A stretch of 37,317 bases of DNA from Armatimonadota bacterium. GTDB taxonomy: Bacteria > Armatimonadota > Armatimonadia > Armatimonadales > Capsulimonadaceae. The stretch is taken from positions 1 through 37,317 of the forward strand of contig JANXMY010000213.1 in assembly GCA_025354405.1 (NCBI GenBank), written 5' to 3'. Under the pieces are notes generated by a model that was given only the letters and a program-made list of their open reading frames with translations, searched no databases and was not told the DNA's origin. The translations under genes were made by a program, and so were the position numbers. Positions 7,564 through 14,852 of the stretch are shown one piece after another (position 1 is the first letter of the stretch; each line of letters starts with the position of its first letter).

Positions 7564-7864
7564 CATAAAAGAGAGGCGAGCCTCGAAGACGCTCTGGCCC
7601 AAAAAGCCCAGCGTCAAGGTGATCTTAAGTGCTCGCGTCTATGTTTCCTGGGATTTAGACCCAGCCTTGAAAGGCCGGGCTACTCGGGGAAAGCCCCTCT
7701 ACCACCCGGCTATGGAGCGGCGCGACTACGGGCGGGGCTGAGGAAAATCCCTGGTTATTTATTCACAAGCATCTAGTTGTTTTTTCTCGCAGCCCTGGTC
7801 GCCAGGCACTTTTCAGCCTCGGATCTCCGATCCGTGGCCTCTCTGACGCTGACACAATTTCCCG
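7564..7864. other. Intergenic region with hairpins, no gene seen
   Basis: No credible coding frame. It holds GAGGC-GA-GCCTC (7573-7584), an imperfect hairpin of GACGCT and AGCGTC around 7588-7614 that may end the upstream operon, and the palindrome at 7661-7678. CACAAT (7853-7858) lies six bases before the ATG at 7865 and could be a weak -10, but no -35 is visible. Confidence 0.5.
7661..7678. repeat. REP-like palindrome
   Basis: CCAGCCTT (7661-7668), loop GA, AAGGCCGG (7671-7678): seven of eight positions pair. It is followed by GCTAC and a G-rich stretch, a pattern typical of dispersed intergenic REP elements. Only one copy was noticed in this window, so calling it a family member is inference. 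Confidence 0.45.
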
Positions 7865-9184
7865 ATGAATTCCTCCATTGTAATCGCCCTGCTGGCCTCG
7901 CTTCTGCTCACGCTTCTGAACGCCTTTTTCACGCTGGCGGAAACTGCCCTCAACACGGTGCGTAATGCCCGGCTGCAGGAGATGATCACGCTCGGCGGAC
8001 GTGCGGCGGCGGCGGCGGGCAGTGCCCGGCTCCTGCTGCGGCAGCCGACCCGGGTGGTCGCTACCGTGCAGGTAGGTGTCACCCTGGCCGCCTTCGCCGT
8101 CGCTGCCCTGGCGGCCGCGACACTGGCCCCGGAAGTCGCTCATTCTCTGCCCCCCCGCCTAACTTCTCACCCCGTACGGACGGCAGCCGTAATGGTGACG
8201 CTCCTCAGTGCGCTTTTTACCATCGTTGTCGGAGAGATCGTGCCGCGCTCCATCGCGCTGCGCCGCCCGCAGCCGGTCACCCTTGCCATTGCCCGGCCTC
8301 TCCTGTTTTTCGTCGTCTTGTTCTCTCCACTGGCCGGCCTTGCCCTGGGCCTCTCAAACTTACTGGTCCGTCCCTTCGGTCTGACCGCTACCTTCGCTGC
8401 GCCGATCATTACGGAGGAGGAGCTGCGCACGCTGCTCGAGGCCAGTGCGCAGTCGGGGGCGATTGAAGAAGAGGAAAAAGAGATCATCCGGAATGTCATC
8501 TCTTTCGGGGATACGGATGTGCGCCGGGTGATGACCCCGCGTATCGACGTTAAAGCGCTGGATGTGGACGCCGGCCTGCCCGCCCTGCTGGAGCTGATTA
8601 TGGGCAGTGGTCACTCGCGTATTCCCGTGTGTGAGGGCAGCGTGGACAACATCATCGGGATTGTCCACGCGAAAGACCTGCTGCCCGCCCTTTCCCGTGG
8701 CGAGCGGGATCTTCCCCTCCGCTCCGTCATGCGCCTGCCGCTGGTAGTCCCTGAGAACCGGCAGGTCGGCGAGCTGCTGGACGAGTTCCGCCGCTCGAGC
8801 GTCATGCTCGCTGTCGTGCAGGATGAATACGGCGGCACGGCAGGGCTGGTGACGATGGAGGACCTGCTGGAAGAACTGGTCGGGGACATCAAAGACGAGT
8901 ACGACCGCGAGGAGCCCCTGCTGCTGGAAGTCAGTCCCGGTGTCTATCGCCTGGATGCCCGCCTCGGGATCGACGATCTCAACGAGCACCTCACCCTGTC
9001 CCTACCCGACGAAGATTTCGACACTATCGGCGGCTTCGTATTCGGCCTTCTGGGCCGTCAATCGGAGGAAGGCGAGACCGTTGAGTATGAAAACTTGAAA
9101 TTTGTCGTCGAGAAAACGCATGGGCGGCGCCTGGACAAAATCCGGCTGATACTGCAGGCGGGCGACCCGGAAACAAGGGAGTAG
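7865..9184 (+). CDS. CNNM/CorC-HlyC family CBS-domain transporter-like protein
   Basis: A 439-residue membrane protein. Residues 1 to about 190 form the CNNM (DUF21) membrane domain, with NAFFTLAETAL near the N terminus and EIVPRSIALRRP in the middle. Residues about 200-330 hold a CBS pair that binds adenine nucleotides: RRVMTPRIDVKAL and EYGGTAGLVTMEDLLEELVGDI are typical. The last 90 residues form the CorC/HlyC C-terminal domain (DEDFDTIGGFVFGLLGR). Relatives move Mg2+ or other divalent ions; older annotations call them hemolysins. It follows the yqfF-ybeY-dgk block, a usual neighbourhood, across a 300-base gap. No strong ribosome binding site precedes the ATG. Confidence 0.9.
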   Translation: MNSSIVIALLASLLLTLLNAFFTLAETALNTVRNARLQEMITLGGRAAAAAGSARLLLRQPTRVVATVQVGVTLAAFAVAALAAATLAPEVAHSLPPRLTSHPVRTAAVMVTLLSALFTIVVGEIVPRSIALRRPQPVTLAIARPLLFFVVLFSPLAGLALGLSNLLVRPFGLTATFAAPIITEEELRTLLEASAQSGAIEEEEKEIIRNVISFGDTDVRRVMTPRIDVKALDVDAGLPALLELIMGSGHSRIPVCEGSVDNIIGIVHAKDLLPALSRGERDLPLRSVMRLPLVVPENRQVGELLDEFRRSSVMLAVVQDEYGGTAGLVTMEDLLEELVGDIKDEYDREEPLLLEVSPGVYRLDARLGIDDLNEHLTLSLPDEDFDTIGGFVFGLLGRQSEEGETVEYENLKFVVEKTHGRRLDKIRLILQAGDPETRE

Positions 9185-9300
9185 AGCAGCGTAGGAATTC
9201 ATTCCCATGTATCGTTTGTTCCACTGTCTCACGGCGCAGCATTCATTGCTGAATGAGCGAAGAGGGGGCGCGGGTGAGATAATTGGGGGAGCAGGCAAGA

Positions 9301-9325
9301 GGGTGGGGGCAAGCCCTGCCCCTAC
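9301..9325 (-). repeat. G-rich hairpin repeat, copy A; supplies a TAG stop
   Basis: A 25-base element that matches 35089-35113 at 23 of 25 positions. Read on the minus strand it starts GTAGGGGC and folds with its CCCCCACCC end. Its TAG (9324-9322) is the stop codon of the DACNV-like gene. In the other copy the same TAG ends the PP2C gene. The hairpin could also terminate transcription or protect the mRNA end, although no T run follows. Confidence 0.75.
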
Positions 9326-10695
9326 GCGCGGGGGAGGCGGACGGGGTCCCAGACGAGGATTTGGTCTTCGTGCTGCATCATCGCCCGCAGCTCGCTGTCC
9401 TGGGTGAGAAAGAAGCCGATGGCCTCGGGGTCGAGGCTGCACTGACGCAGCAGGGCGGAGCAGCGCGGGCCGAAGGCGTGGGCGGGAACCGGAGACCGAT
9501 TGGCTTCGGAGGCCTGGTCATCACCTGCGAGGTAAACGTCTTTGCCACCGTCTTCCCCGGTGCTCAGCGCCCCGAACCCGCCCAGGGCGAGCTGCGGGGT
9601 CAGCAGCAGAATGCCTTCCACCTGGGCTAGTGAGGCGATGAACGCGATCGCCTGGTTGATCTCGTGATCGCTCCCCACCGGTCCATCCCGCGGGTCTGGC
9701 TCCGGTAACGCCATCTCCTCGGGCCGTATCTCCAGTTCCGTCTGGGACTGTTCGGATAAAGCTTTGGCGGTCTTGACAAAGCGCTCCATCCAGAACGCCC
9801 CGCGCTGCTGCAGAAGAGTTTGCAGTCCAGCAAACTCCAGGGCGCAGGGAACCTGGAGGCGACCTGCCCGCTCCGGCGAATCGGCGGCCCTGGGTGTGAT
9901 CAGCACGGCTCCGCCCCCGCCGTTTTCCCGTACTTTCAGAAGAATTCGCGCCAGGGTTGTGACCCAGAGGCTCTCCAAACTCTCTGCCCAGTCGTATTCA
10001 GACCGGAAAACGCCGCCGTCTTTGAGGGGGATCGCTACGACGCCCAGAAACGGCGACGCGGCAATCTCCGGGGTAAGCTGCGCTCGAACCTCGATCGGCA
10101 GGCCGCGGAGTGCCGCCGCCAGGCGGTCACGCAGCGGGCCGCGCCGTAAGGGAGACTGAGAATCCGCCCGCAGCGTGTTTCGCTTCAGCTCGATGGGATA
10201 GTCCAGCCCCGCATCCACAGAGATATGTGCCGGGCCGACGATCGTAGCCCGGAAGGACCCGCAGACCCCTGCCTGGGCCTCCCACTTCGCCGGGACGGAC
10301 AGCGATGAATCCGCTCCGTAGTTGACCAGGCCGTGAATGCTCGGTGCGAGACCCTCTGCCCCGAATACCGCCAGGGCCGAGGCTTGTGGGTCCAGCGCTT
10401 TCGCCAGATTCAGGACACTTCCAGTACCGAATGGAATCGGTGAGGTAAAGGAGATATAGCTGCCGCACAGGGGCAGCTCCTCAGGCAAAAATGGCACCGT
10501 TCGGAAGGTCCCCGGCTCCTGCCAGAGCAGGCTGCAGCGCACCGGCTGTCCCCGCTCCGTGCGAAAGCTGGCTTCGTAGAGGACGTCGAAAAACAATGCC
10601 AGTGCCGAAGGCATTGGTGTGTCGACCACCGCCAGAGAAAGTGCCCGCAGGACCGCCTCAGCAAGCTGACGCGGCCCACGATCCAAAGTTGACAT
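9322..10695 (-). CDS. Probable DACNV-type sensor (degenerate diadenylate cyclase-like domain)
   Basis: A 457-residue soluble protein. Its layout resembles the DACNV putative sensors described as relatives of DisA_N diadenylate cyclases. The N-terminal part has a mixed alpha/beta domain (FFDVLYEASFRTERGQPVRCSLLW, later VGPAHISVDAGL). The C-terminal part resembles the DAC fold, but the catalytic DGA motif aligns with VEGILLL (about residue 360) and the RHR motif with an FGPRCSALL segment (about 408). The enzyme motifs are thus lost, suggesting nucleotide sensing rather than synthesis. The frame runs to 11016, but MSTLD at 10695 is preceded by GGTATACT with a six-base gap, suggesting a leaderless mRNA. 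The assignment is by remembered family pattern, not by a search. Confidence 0.6.
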   Translation of the reverse strand: MSTLDRGPRQLAEAVLRALSLAVVDTPMPSALALFFDVLYEASFRTERGQPVRCSLLWQEPGTFRTVPFLPEELPLCGSYISFTSPIPFGTGSVLNLAKALDPQASALAVFGAEGLAPSIHGLVNYGADSSLSVPAKWEAQAGVCGSFRATIVGPAHISVDAGLDYPIELKRNTLRADSQSPLRRGPLRDRLAAALRGLPIEVRAQLTPEIAASPFLGVVAIPLKDGGVFRSEYDWAESLESLWVTTLARILLKVRENGGGGAVLITPRAADSPERAGRLQVPCALEFAGLQTLLQQRGAFWMERFVKTAKALSEQSQTELEIRPEEMALPEPDPRDGPVGSDHEINQAIAFIASLAQVEGILLLTPQLALGGFGALSTGEDGGKDVYLAGDDQASEANRSPVPAHAFGPRCSALLRQCSLDPEAIGFFLTQDSELRAMMQHEDQILVWDPVRLPRA

Positions 10696-10701
10696 AAGTT
10701 T

Positions 10702-10709
10702 AGTATACC
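10702..10709 (-). promoter_or_regulatory. Extended -10 element for the DACNV-like gene
   Basis: On the minus strand TGGTATACT precedes the ATG with only six bases between, so transcription would begin at or next to the start codon. No good -35 is visible, as expected for an extended -10 promoter. Confidence 0.55.
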
Positions 10710-10816
10710 AGACAAGCTTGAGATTGTGCCGGGGTCGAATGCAGAAGACCCCGCTTTCACGAAGAAAACGGGGTCCGGGGGAAGGAAACCAGTAATAATA
10801 GCAGGGAAAATGCGGT

Positions 10817-11080
10817 TCAGGCCGTCTGCATTCGACCGGACCGTGTGGAGAGGAGTCGTCCAGCTTTGTCAAAGAATTGCAGCAGCCAGCGATTGTCGGG
10901 TGCCTCTTCCAGCTGGGCGCGGCGTTTCTGCTCCGCATCCACAAACGCAACCGCCGGCAGCGGGTCCGGGATCGCCTGCAGCGGTGTGCCGTCGTCATCG
11001 CACAGGCGGATATCATTCAGCTCCACACGCAGCGTTTCGGCAAGTGTCAGCATTTTCTGCTCAGCAACAGAGAGTTTCAT
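10817..11080 (-). CDS. Small hypothetical protein (87 aa)
   Basis: I do not recognise this 87-residue protein. It is charged and soluble, with an N-terminal helix (VAEQKMLTLAETLRVELNDI) and several acidic residues (LCDDDG, EEAPDN). There is no signal peptide or membrane segment. A good purine-rich ribosome binding site (AAAGGAAAG) precedes the ATG. AT-rich TATAAT-like sequences lie further upstream (about 11118-11140). It lies about 120 bases upstream of the DACNV-like gene on the same strand, and that gene seems to have its own promoter. Function unknown. Confidence 0.6.
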   Translation of the reverse strand: MKLSVAEQKMLTLAETLRVELNDIRLCDDDGTPLQAIPDPLPAVAFVDAEQKRRAQLEEAPDNRWLLQFFDKAGRLLSTRSGRMQTA

Positions 11081-11168
11081 AAATCTTTCCTTTCTATCTT
11101 TCCGAATTCCTATGATGGATTATTATACGTATGAATTATACTCTATCTGTCGGCAGAAAAGACGAAAT

Positions 11169-11199
11169 CCAGCCATAATTTTATATGAATTATGGCTGG
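11169..11199 (-). terminator. Hairpin after rloB, possible terminator
   Basis: A perfect 12-base-pair inverted repeat, CCAGCCATAATT (11169-11180) and AATTATGGCTGG (11188-11199), with a seven-base loop. On the minus strand it is followed by ATTTCGTCTTTT, a moderate T-rich tract. It lies 38 bases beyond the rloB stop codon. Confidence 0.55.
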
Positions 11200-11237
11200 T
11201 TGGCGTAAAGATAGGGGAATTTGCGAAATTTATTCAA

Positions 11238-11945
11238 TCACAAAATCTTTGGCCGTGGTGTGACATTCGCACGCAACGCTTTTACCAGCAGATGCACGGT
11301 TGTCGAGGGATTATTTTGATGCGGATTCTGATCCGCCCCGTACTCGGCCAGGAGACTTTCCGCGCGTCGGATCGCTTCTTCCTGCTTACTCTGCAGTTCA
11401 TCGTATATTGAAGGGCTGTTCTTCTCGTATTTGTGTCCCAGGCGAACACTGAGCTTCGGAGAATACTGCTCGCGGCTTAATGCACTATGATGGTCTTCGA
11501 AGTGCAATAAATACCATAGCTCGAACGCCTCATTCGTATAAGCCACCTGGAAGCCAGCGGCTTTCGCTTTGGATATCGCGCGGTTGAAGTGATCATCTGG
11601 AAATGAGTCGTGATCAAAGACGCACCATACCTGGTCATAAGCAGACTCCCCCTTCCGGCTCGCAACTTCTTCTATCTCTGCCTTGAGGCGGATCGCTTCT
11701 TCCACTAATGTAAGTGTGTTATAGCCCGTGCCTTTGATTGTGGGAGTAAAGCCAGGCACACGGAACCCTTCGAAGTAGAGCAGCTCTGTTTTCTCCCCTT
11801 CGCAGACAATCAAAAACCGTTCAGTTTGTTCTATGGCATTTTTCTCACGCGAGGCCGATGTCTTTGCTCTCTGCGGCTGAAACTGCGGACGTCTCACATA
11901 TGCTGGCTGCTTTCGCGCTCCACGGTCAGGCATACACTTGCTCAC
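11238..11945 (-). CDS. rloB: RloB-like Toprim-type protein
   Basis: A 235-residue protein of the RloB family, first noted as genes inserted in type I restriction loci and usually paired with the RloA ATPase. Features are Toprim-like: VCEGEKTE (48-55) with E49 as the likely metal ligand, VFDHDSF with D111 and D113, and NEAFELWYLLHF (138-149). The first 35 residues are basic and look disordered. It starts 28 bases after the rloA stop. The frame opens at a GTG (11945); ATG 11933 (MPDRG) is an alternative. DNA here is visibly more AT-rich than its surroundings, suggesting transfer. By analogy with AAA ATPase-Toprim defence pairs such as PARIS, it may be a nuclease effector; this is inference. Confidence 0.85.
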   Translation of the reverse strand: MSKCMPDRGARKQPAYVRRPQFQPQRAKTSASREKNAIEQTERFLIVCEGEKTELLYFEGFRVPGFTPTIKGTGYNTLTLVEEAIRLKAEIEEVASRKGESAYDQVWCVFDHDSFPDDHFNRAISKAKAAGFQVAYTNEAFELWYLLHFEDHHSALSREQYSPKLSVRLGHKYEKNSPSIYDELQSKQEEAIRRAESLLAEYGADQNPHQNNPSTTVHLLVKALRANVTPRPKIL

Positions 11946-11973
11946 GATCTGCCGTGATTTCGGGCGTCTCTTG

Positions 11974-13209
11974 CTATGGCGCGATTGGGAGTCGGGTCAG
12001 GTCACCCAGGAACGGAATCGCTCCGTAACGTCCCTCCAGATAATTCTTTTCGTATGCCGCGTCATTGCGGACTTTATACTCCACGAGTGAAGTTAAGTGT
12101 GTGGATCCTTCTCGATCTTTTTCGGTGAACCATATTTGATCCCGTCGGAATAGGCGCTTGTCCAGCAGGTTTGCATCATGGGTCGAGAAAATAAGCTGAG
12201 CGCCCTTTGGGTTGGTTAGAGGAGATTGAAATATCTCAATAATACGCCGCGTGATTAAGGGGTGAAGCCGGGCATCAAGTTCGTCAATAAAGATAGGCTG
12301 CCCGTATTCCAGTATGCCGAGCAGTGGTCCTGCAAGAGCAATCATTTTTTGTGTACCCTGCGATTCTTGGTTGTTTGCATCAAACGATTGCTCGGCAACA
12401 ATGTTTCCCTCCTTGTCTTTGATCTTGCGGGTAACAATTATGCTTCTTTGAGGAGAGCTTTGAGTATCCTCTTTTTCTTCTGCGGCCTTTAAAGCAAGAT
12501 CATCAAATCCTAAATCAAAAGCCTTCAGAAAACCAACAATATTTTTCCGTTTGTTTTCTGTCTGGAGGCGGTCAATCGTGAAATCACGGAATAGTTCATC
12601 TGTTATTCCAGTCGCGACAATAAAGCCCCTCAGCCAATCAAGAATTTGCTGCGCGATATGTACATTTAACAGAGCGGCGATCGAAAGGAATAGGGCCCCT
12701 TTGCGCGTTCTTGACTCCAGACCTTTTCCTTCCTTAAAGCCTGACTTCACGGTAATTTCTTGCTCTTCACGCAGAAACAAAGCGACTTCTTTTGTTTTTG
12801 GCACATGAAACAGCCACTCGGAGACAACGTGGCTCGTGTCTACCTCAAATCCATAGCGAAACTGCTGACCATTCAGCAGAAACACAATCTCGAAAAATGA
12901 GGGCTGATATTGTGAATGCGTATCTAGTAGAAATGGTTCAACGCCGAACGCCGCCGGAGTGGAGTTCACTTGAGACACATCCAGCACCATCTGTCGCATA
13001 AACCGCAGGGCTAGCCCGAAGTTACTCTTGCCACTGGCATTCGCACCGTAGAGTGCCGCCGTCTTGAGGAGACTTAAAGTCTTCTTAATAGGAGTAACAT
13101 TGTCCCGGTCCAGTACCGGGTCTTCGGAGGTCAGGTTGGCCGCAATCATGCTGAAAGTCGTCTTGTCACGGAAGGACTTGAAGTTGCCCACAGTAAATTC
13201 AATTAGCAT
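11974..13209 (-). CDS. rloA: RloA-like AAA family ATPase (AAA15/ABC-ATPase type)
   Basis: A 411-residue ATPase of the SMC/ABC-like AAA15 class found with RloB. Walker A is GANASGKS (55-62). An ABC-signature-like SQGTQK lies at 283-288. Walker B is IFIDE (306-310) with D309 and E310, followed by LDARLHP. The switch histidine is H344 in STHDANLLD. All nucleotide-binding motifs look intact. The N terminus MLIEFTVGNFKSFRD is typical for the group. Such ATPases sense phage infection in related two-gene systems and control an effector. The probable promoter (TGGTACAAT, 13290-13282) is followed by a palindrome that could be an operator. Base composition differs from neighbours, pointing to horizontal acquisition. 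Confidence 0.88.
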   Translation of the reverse strand: MLIEFTVGNFKSFRDKTTFSMIAANLTSEDPVLDRDNVTPIKKTLSLLKTAALYGANASGKSNFGLALRFMRQMVLDVSQVNSTPAAFGVEPFLLDTHSQYQPSFFEIVFLLNGQQFRYGFEVDTSHVVSEWLFHVPKTKEVALFLREEQEITVKSGFKEGKGLESRTRKGALFLSIAALLNVHIAQQILDWLRGFIVATGITDELFRDFTIDRLQTENKRKNIVGFLKAFDLGFDDLALKAAEEKEDTQSSPQRSIIVTRKIKDKEGNIVAEQSFDANNQESQGTQKMIALAGPLLGILEYGQPIFIDELDARLHPLITRRIIEIFQSPLTNPKGAQLIFSTHDANLLDKRLFRRDQIWFTEKDREGSTHLTSLVEYKVRNDAAYEKNYLEGRYGAIPFLGDLTRLPIAP

Positions 13210-13238
13210 AGGTGTTATATTCTTTTGAAATTAACGCA

Positions 13239-13263
13239 ATATTTGCGGATTATCCGTAAATAT
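13239..13263. promoter_or_regulatory. Operator-like palindrome in the rloA leader
   Basis: ATATTTGCGGAT (13239-13250) and ATCCGTAAATAT (13252-13263) form an 11-of-12 inverted repeat around one central base. It lies between the likely -10 (13282-13287) and the rloA ATG (13209), just after the predicted transcription start. That placement suits a repressor or autoregulatory site; it could also fold as an RNA hairpin. Confidence 0.5.
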
Positions 13264-13281
13264 GCCCAGATTACTAGCGCT

Positions 13282-13289
13282 ATTGTACC
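13282..13289 (-). promoter_or_regulatory. Extended -10 element for rloAB
   Basis: On the minus strand TGTGGTACAAT contains an extended -10 (TGG-TACAAT). The predicted start near 13275 gives a leader of about 65 bases. The -35 position (TCTAAC) is poor. It shares the TGG-TAYAMT form with other promoters in the window. Confidence 0.5.
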
Positions 13290-13522
13290 ACATTATTTAT
13301 CAGTGTTAGAGGCACCGATTGGCCAAAGCTGAGCTTCTCCAGGCTGACGATGATCTGCCGGGCGTCCAGCGTAATAGTTAAGGATAATCTGTGCGAAGAC
13401 AGCCCAGGCCGCGAGTATAAATCATTGAAGTCAGGAATAAAAGGGCTTGCCAGATGCCGAGCTGCGAGCCTGGATTTGGTGCTTTGCTACTAGCACCAAT
13501 TGTCAAAGGGTGCCCATAATTC

Positions 13523-13551
13523 TTCAATCTCACCGGAATCTGTGGTACACT
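13523..13551 (+). promoter_or_regulatory. Promoter of the DUF2156 gene, near-leaderless
   Basis: TTCAAT (13523-13528), a 17-base spacer, then TACACT (13546-13551) preceded by TGG. The ATG at 13560 is eight bases after the -10, so the transcript would begin at or just before the start codon. No Shine-Dalgarno sequence is present, which fits a leaderless mRNA. Confidence 0.6.
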
Positions 13552-13559
13552 ATTTAATC

Positions 13560-14825
13560 ATGACTAATTATCGGCTCAAAGAAGAGACCCTGACACTCGA
13601 ACGCACGCGTGCGCGGCTGCGGCTGACCGAATGGGGTGCGGCACCACTGCTTTATTTCGCACTGCTGCCGGATAAACGTTACCTGTCGGATTCTGACCAC
13701 GCTTCCCGCTGGAGCATTGCGTACCGACTGGTAGGGCGCCATGCGCTCGTGCTGGGTGATCCGATGGGCGATCCGTCGGCGGCTCCCGAGGCGATCGCGG
13801 CATTTCTGGACGAATGTAAACTGCACCACTGGACACCGGCCTTCTACCAGGTCACGCCGGAGCACCTGCCGACCTACCGGGCGGCAGGCCTGCGGGCAGT
13901 GAAAGTGGGCGAAGAGGCACGGATCGTGCTGAACGACTTCTCCCTGGCGGGAAAGCGGTTCAAGAACTTACGCAACGATCTGCGGCGGCTGGAAAAAACG
14001 GGTGTTGTGCTGGAAGAGTTCGCACCGGGTGCGCTGACAGACTCCGAAACCATCGATGACATGACGGAGATCTGCGCAGGCTGGCGCCGGGCGAACCGAG
14101 CGGGGGAAGCAGGCTTTGCGATGGGCGCTTTCGACCCGCTCAGCCGCCTGTTTCGCGAGAGCCGAACCCTGGCCGCGCGGGATCTGGAAAGCGGTCAGCT
14201 GCTGGCATTTACCACGTTTGTCCCGGCCTTTGGCCTGGGGCAGCAATCCGGCTGGACCCTGGACCTCATGCGCCGCAGAGCCAATTCCCCCCATGGGGTG
14301 ATGGACTTTTTGATTGTCTCTGCCACCCAGCTTTTTGCCGAAGAAGGCGCGGAGCTGCTGAGCCTTGGCCTGTCTCCGCTGGCCGGAGCCGACGATCCCC
14401 GGGAATCGCGCCAGATGTCCCTAGTACGCCATTTTCTCTACAGGCGTATGGGCCGGGTCTACAATTTTCAGGGACTGCATACGTTTAAAGCCAAGTTCGC
14501 GACCCACTGGGAGCCGCGCTACTTGATCTCTCGGCCCGGAACTGCGCTTGCCGTGACGGCGGGAGCGGTCTTGAAAGCGCATCTTTCCCCCTTGGAACCG
14601 AAGAAGCAGCATTCGTCGACCAGTCTTCGGAGGCGCGGCCTGGTGCTGACTGCACTCCTGGTGCTTTTGCTCTCCCCATTCGAAAAGACCCTGGCAAAGC
14701 GCGCCGTCAGCCATCCGCGCCGCTGGGCGCACTTTCACGCAATCCATTTCCATCCCCACCTGCTGCATTTCCAGCGGGACCGAACATCGGACCGGCAATT
14801 TCTGCAAGCCGGGCCAACGGCTTAG
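13560..14825 (+). CDS. DUF2156 (MprF C-terminal-like) protein, possible lipid aminoacyltransferase
   Basis: A 421-residue protein matching the cytoplasmic domain of MprF, which transfers an amino acid from aminoacyl-tRNA to phosphatidylglycerol. Two GNAT-like halves are visible. Typical pieces are LVLGDPMGD (near 60), YQVTPEHLPTYRAAGL, FKNLRNDLRRLEKTG (near 140) and the C-terminal LHTFKAKFATHWEPRYL. The 14-helix flippase part of full MprF is missing. Instead a single hydrophobic helix (GLVLTALLVLLLSPF) follows near residue 365, and the tail is rich in His (WAHFHAIHFHPHLLHF). The tail may be a mutated extension. ATG 13560 is used because a near-leaderless promoter points to it; the frame opens at 13500. 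Confidence 0.82.
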   Translation: MTNYRLKEETLTLERTRARLRLTEWGAAPLLYFALLPDKRYLSDSDHASRWSIAYRLVGRHALVLGDPMGDPSAAPEAIAAFLDECKLHHWTPAFYQVTPEHLPTYRAAGLRAVKVGEEARIVLNDFSLAGKRFKNLRNDLRRLEKTGVVLEEFAPGALTDSETIDDMTEICAGWRRANRAGEAGFAMGAFDPLSRLFRESRTLAARDLESGQLLAFTTFVPAFGLGQQSGWTLDLMRRRANSPHGVMDFLIVSATQLFAEEGAELLSLGLSPLAGADDPRESRQMSLVRHFLYRRMGRVYNFQGLHTFKAKFATHWEPRYLISRPGTALAVTAGAVLKAHLSPLEPKKQHSSTSLRRRGLVLTALLVLLLSPFEKTLAKRAVSHPRRWAHFHAIHFHPHLLHFQRDRTSDRQFLQAGPTA

Positions 14826-14852
14826 TCCCTACTTGGGACATGGGGCTTCCGC

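Larger units (their letters stand above)
13210..13559. other. Intergenic region: promoters, palindromes, possible gene relic
   Basis: The region separates rloA from the divergent DUF2156 gene. It holds the rloA promoter and palindrome, a hairpin TTGGTGCT/AGCACCAA (13476-13499), and the DUF2156 promoter. On the minus strand, about 13305-13425 reads as a short frame with a hydrophobic stretch (AAWAVFAQIILNYYAG) that could be the relic of a membrane protein C terminus. There is no start codon or ribosome binding site, so no gene is called. Confidence 0.45.

Noticed and set aside
10696-11016. N-terminal extension of the DACNV-like gene
   Set aside because: The extension is Arg/Ser/Cys-rich out-of-frame sequence overlapping the small gene at 10817-11080. 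The promoter element sits right before 10695.
14825-14839. GTCCC/GGGAC hairpin between the DUF2156 and MBL genes as a terminator
   Set aside because: Five base pairs without a T tract; could occur by chance.
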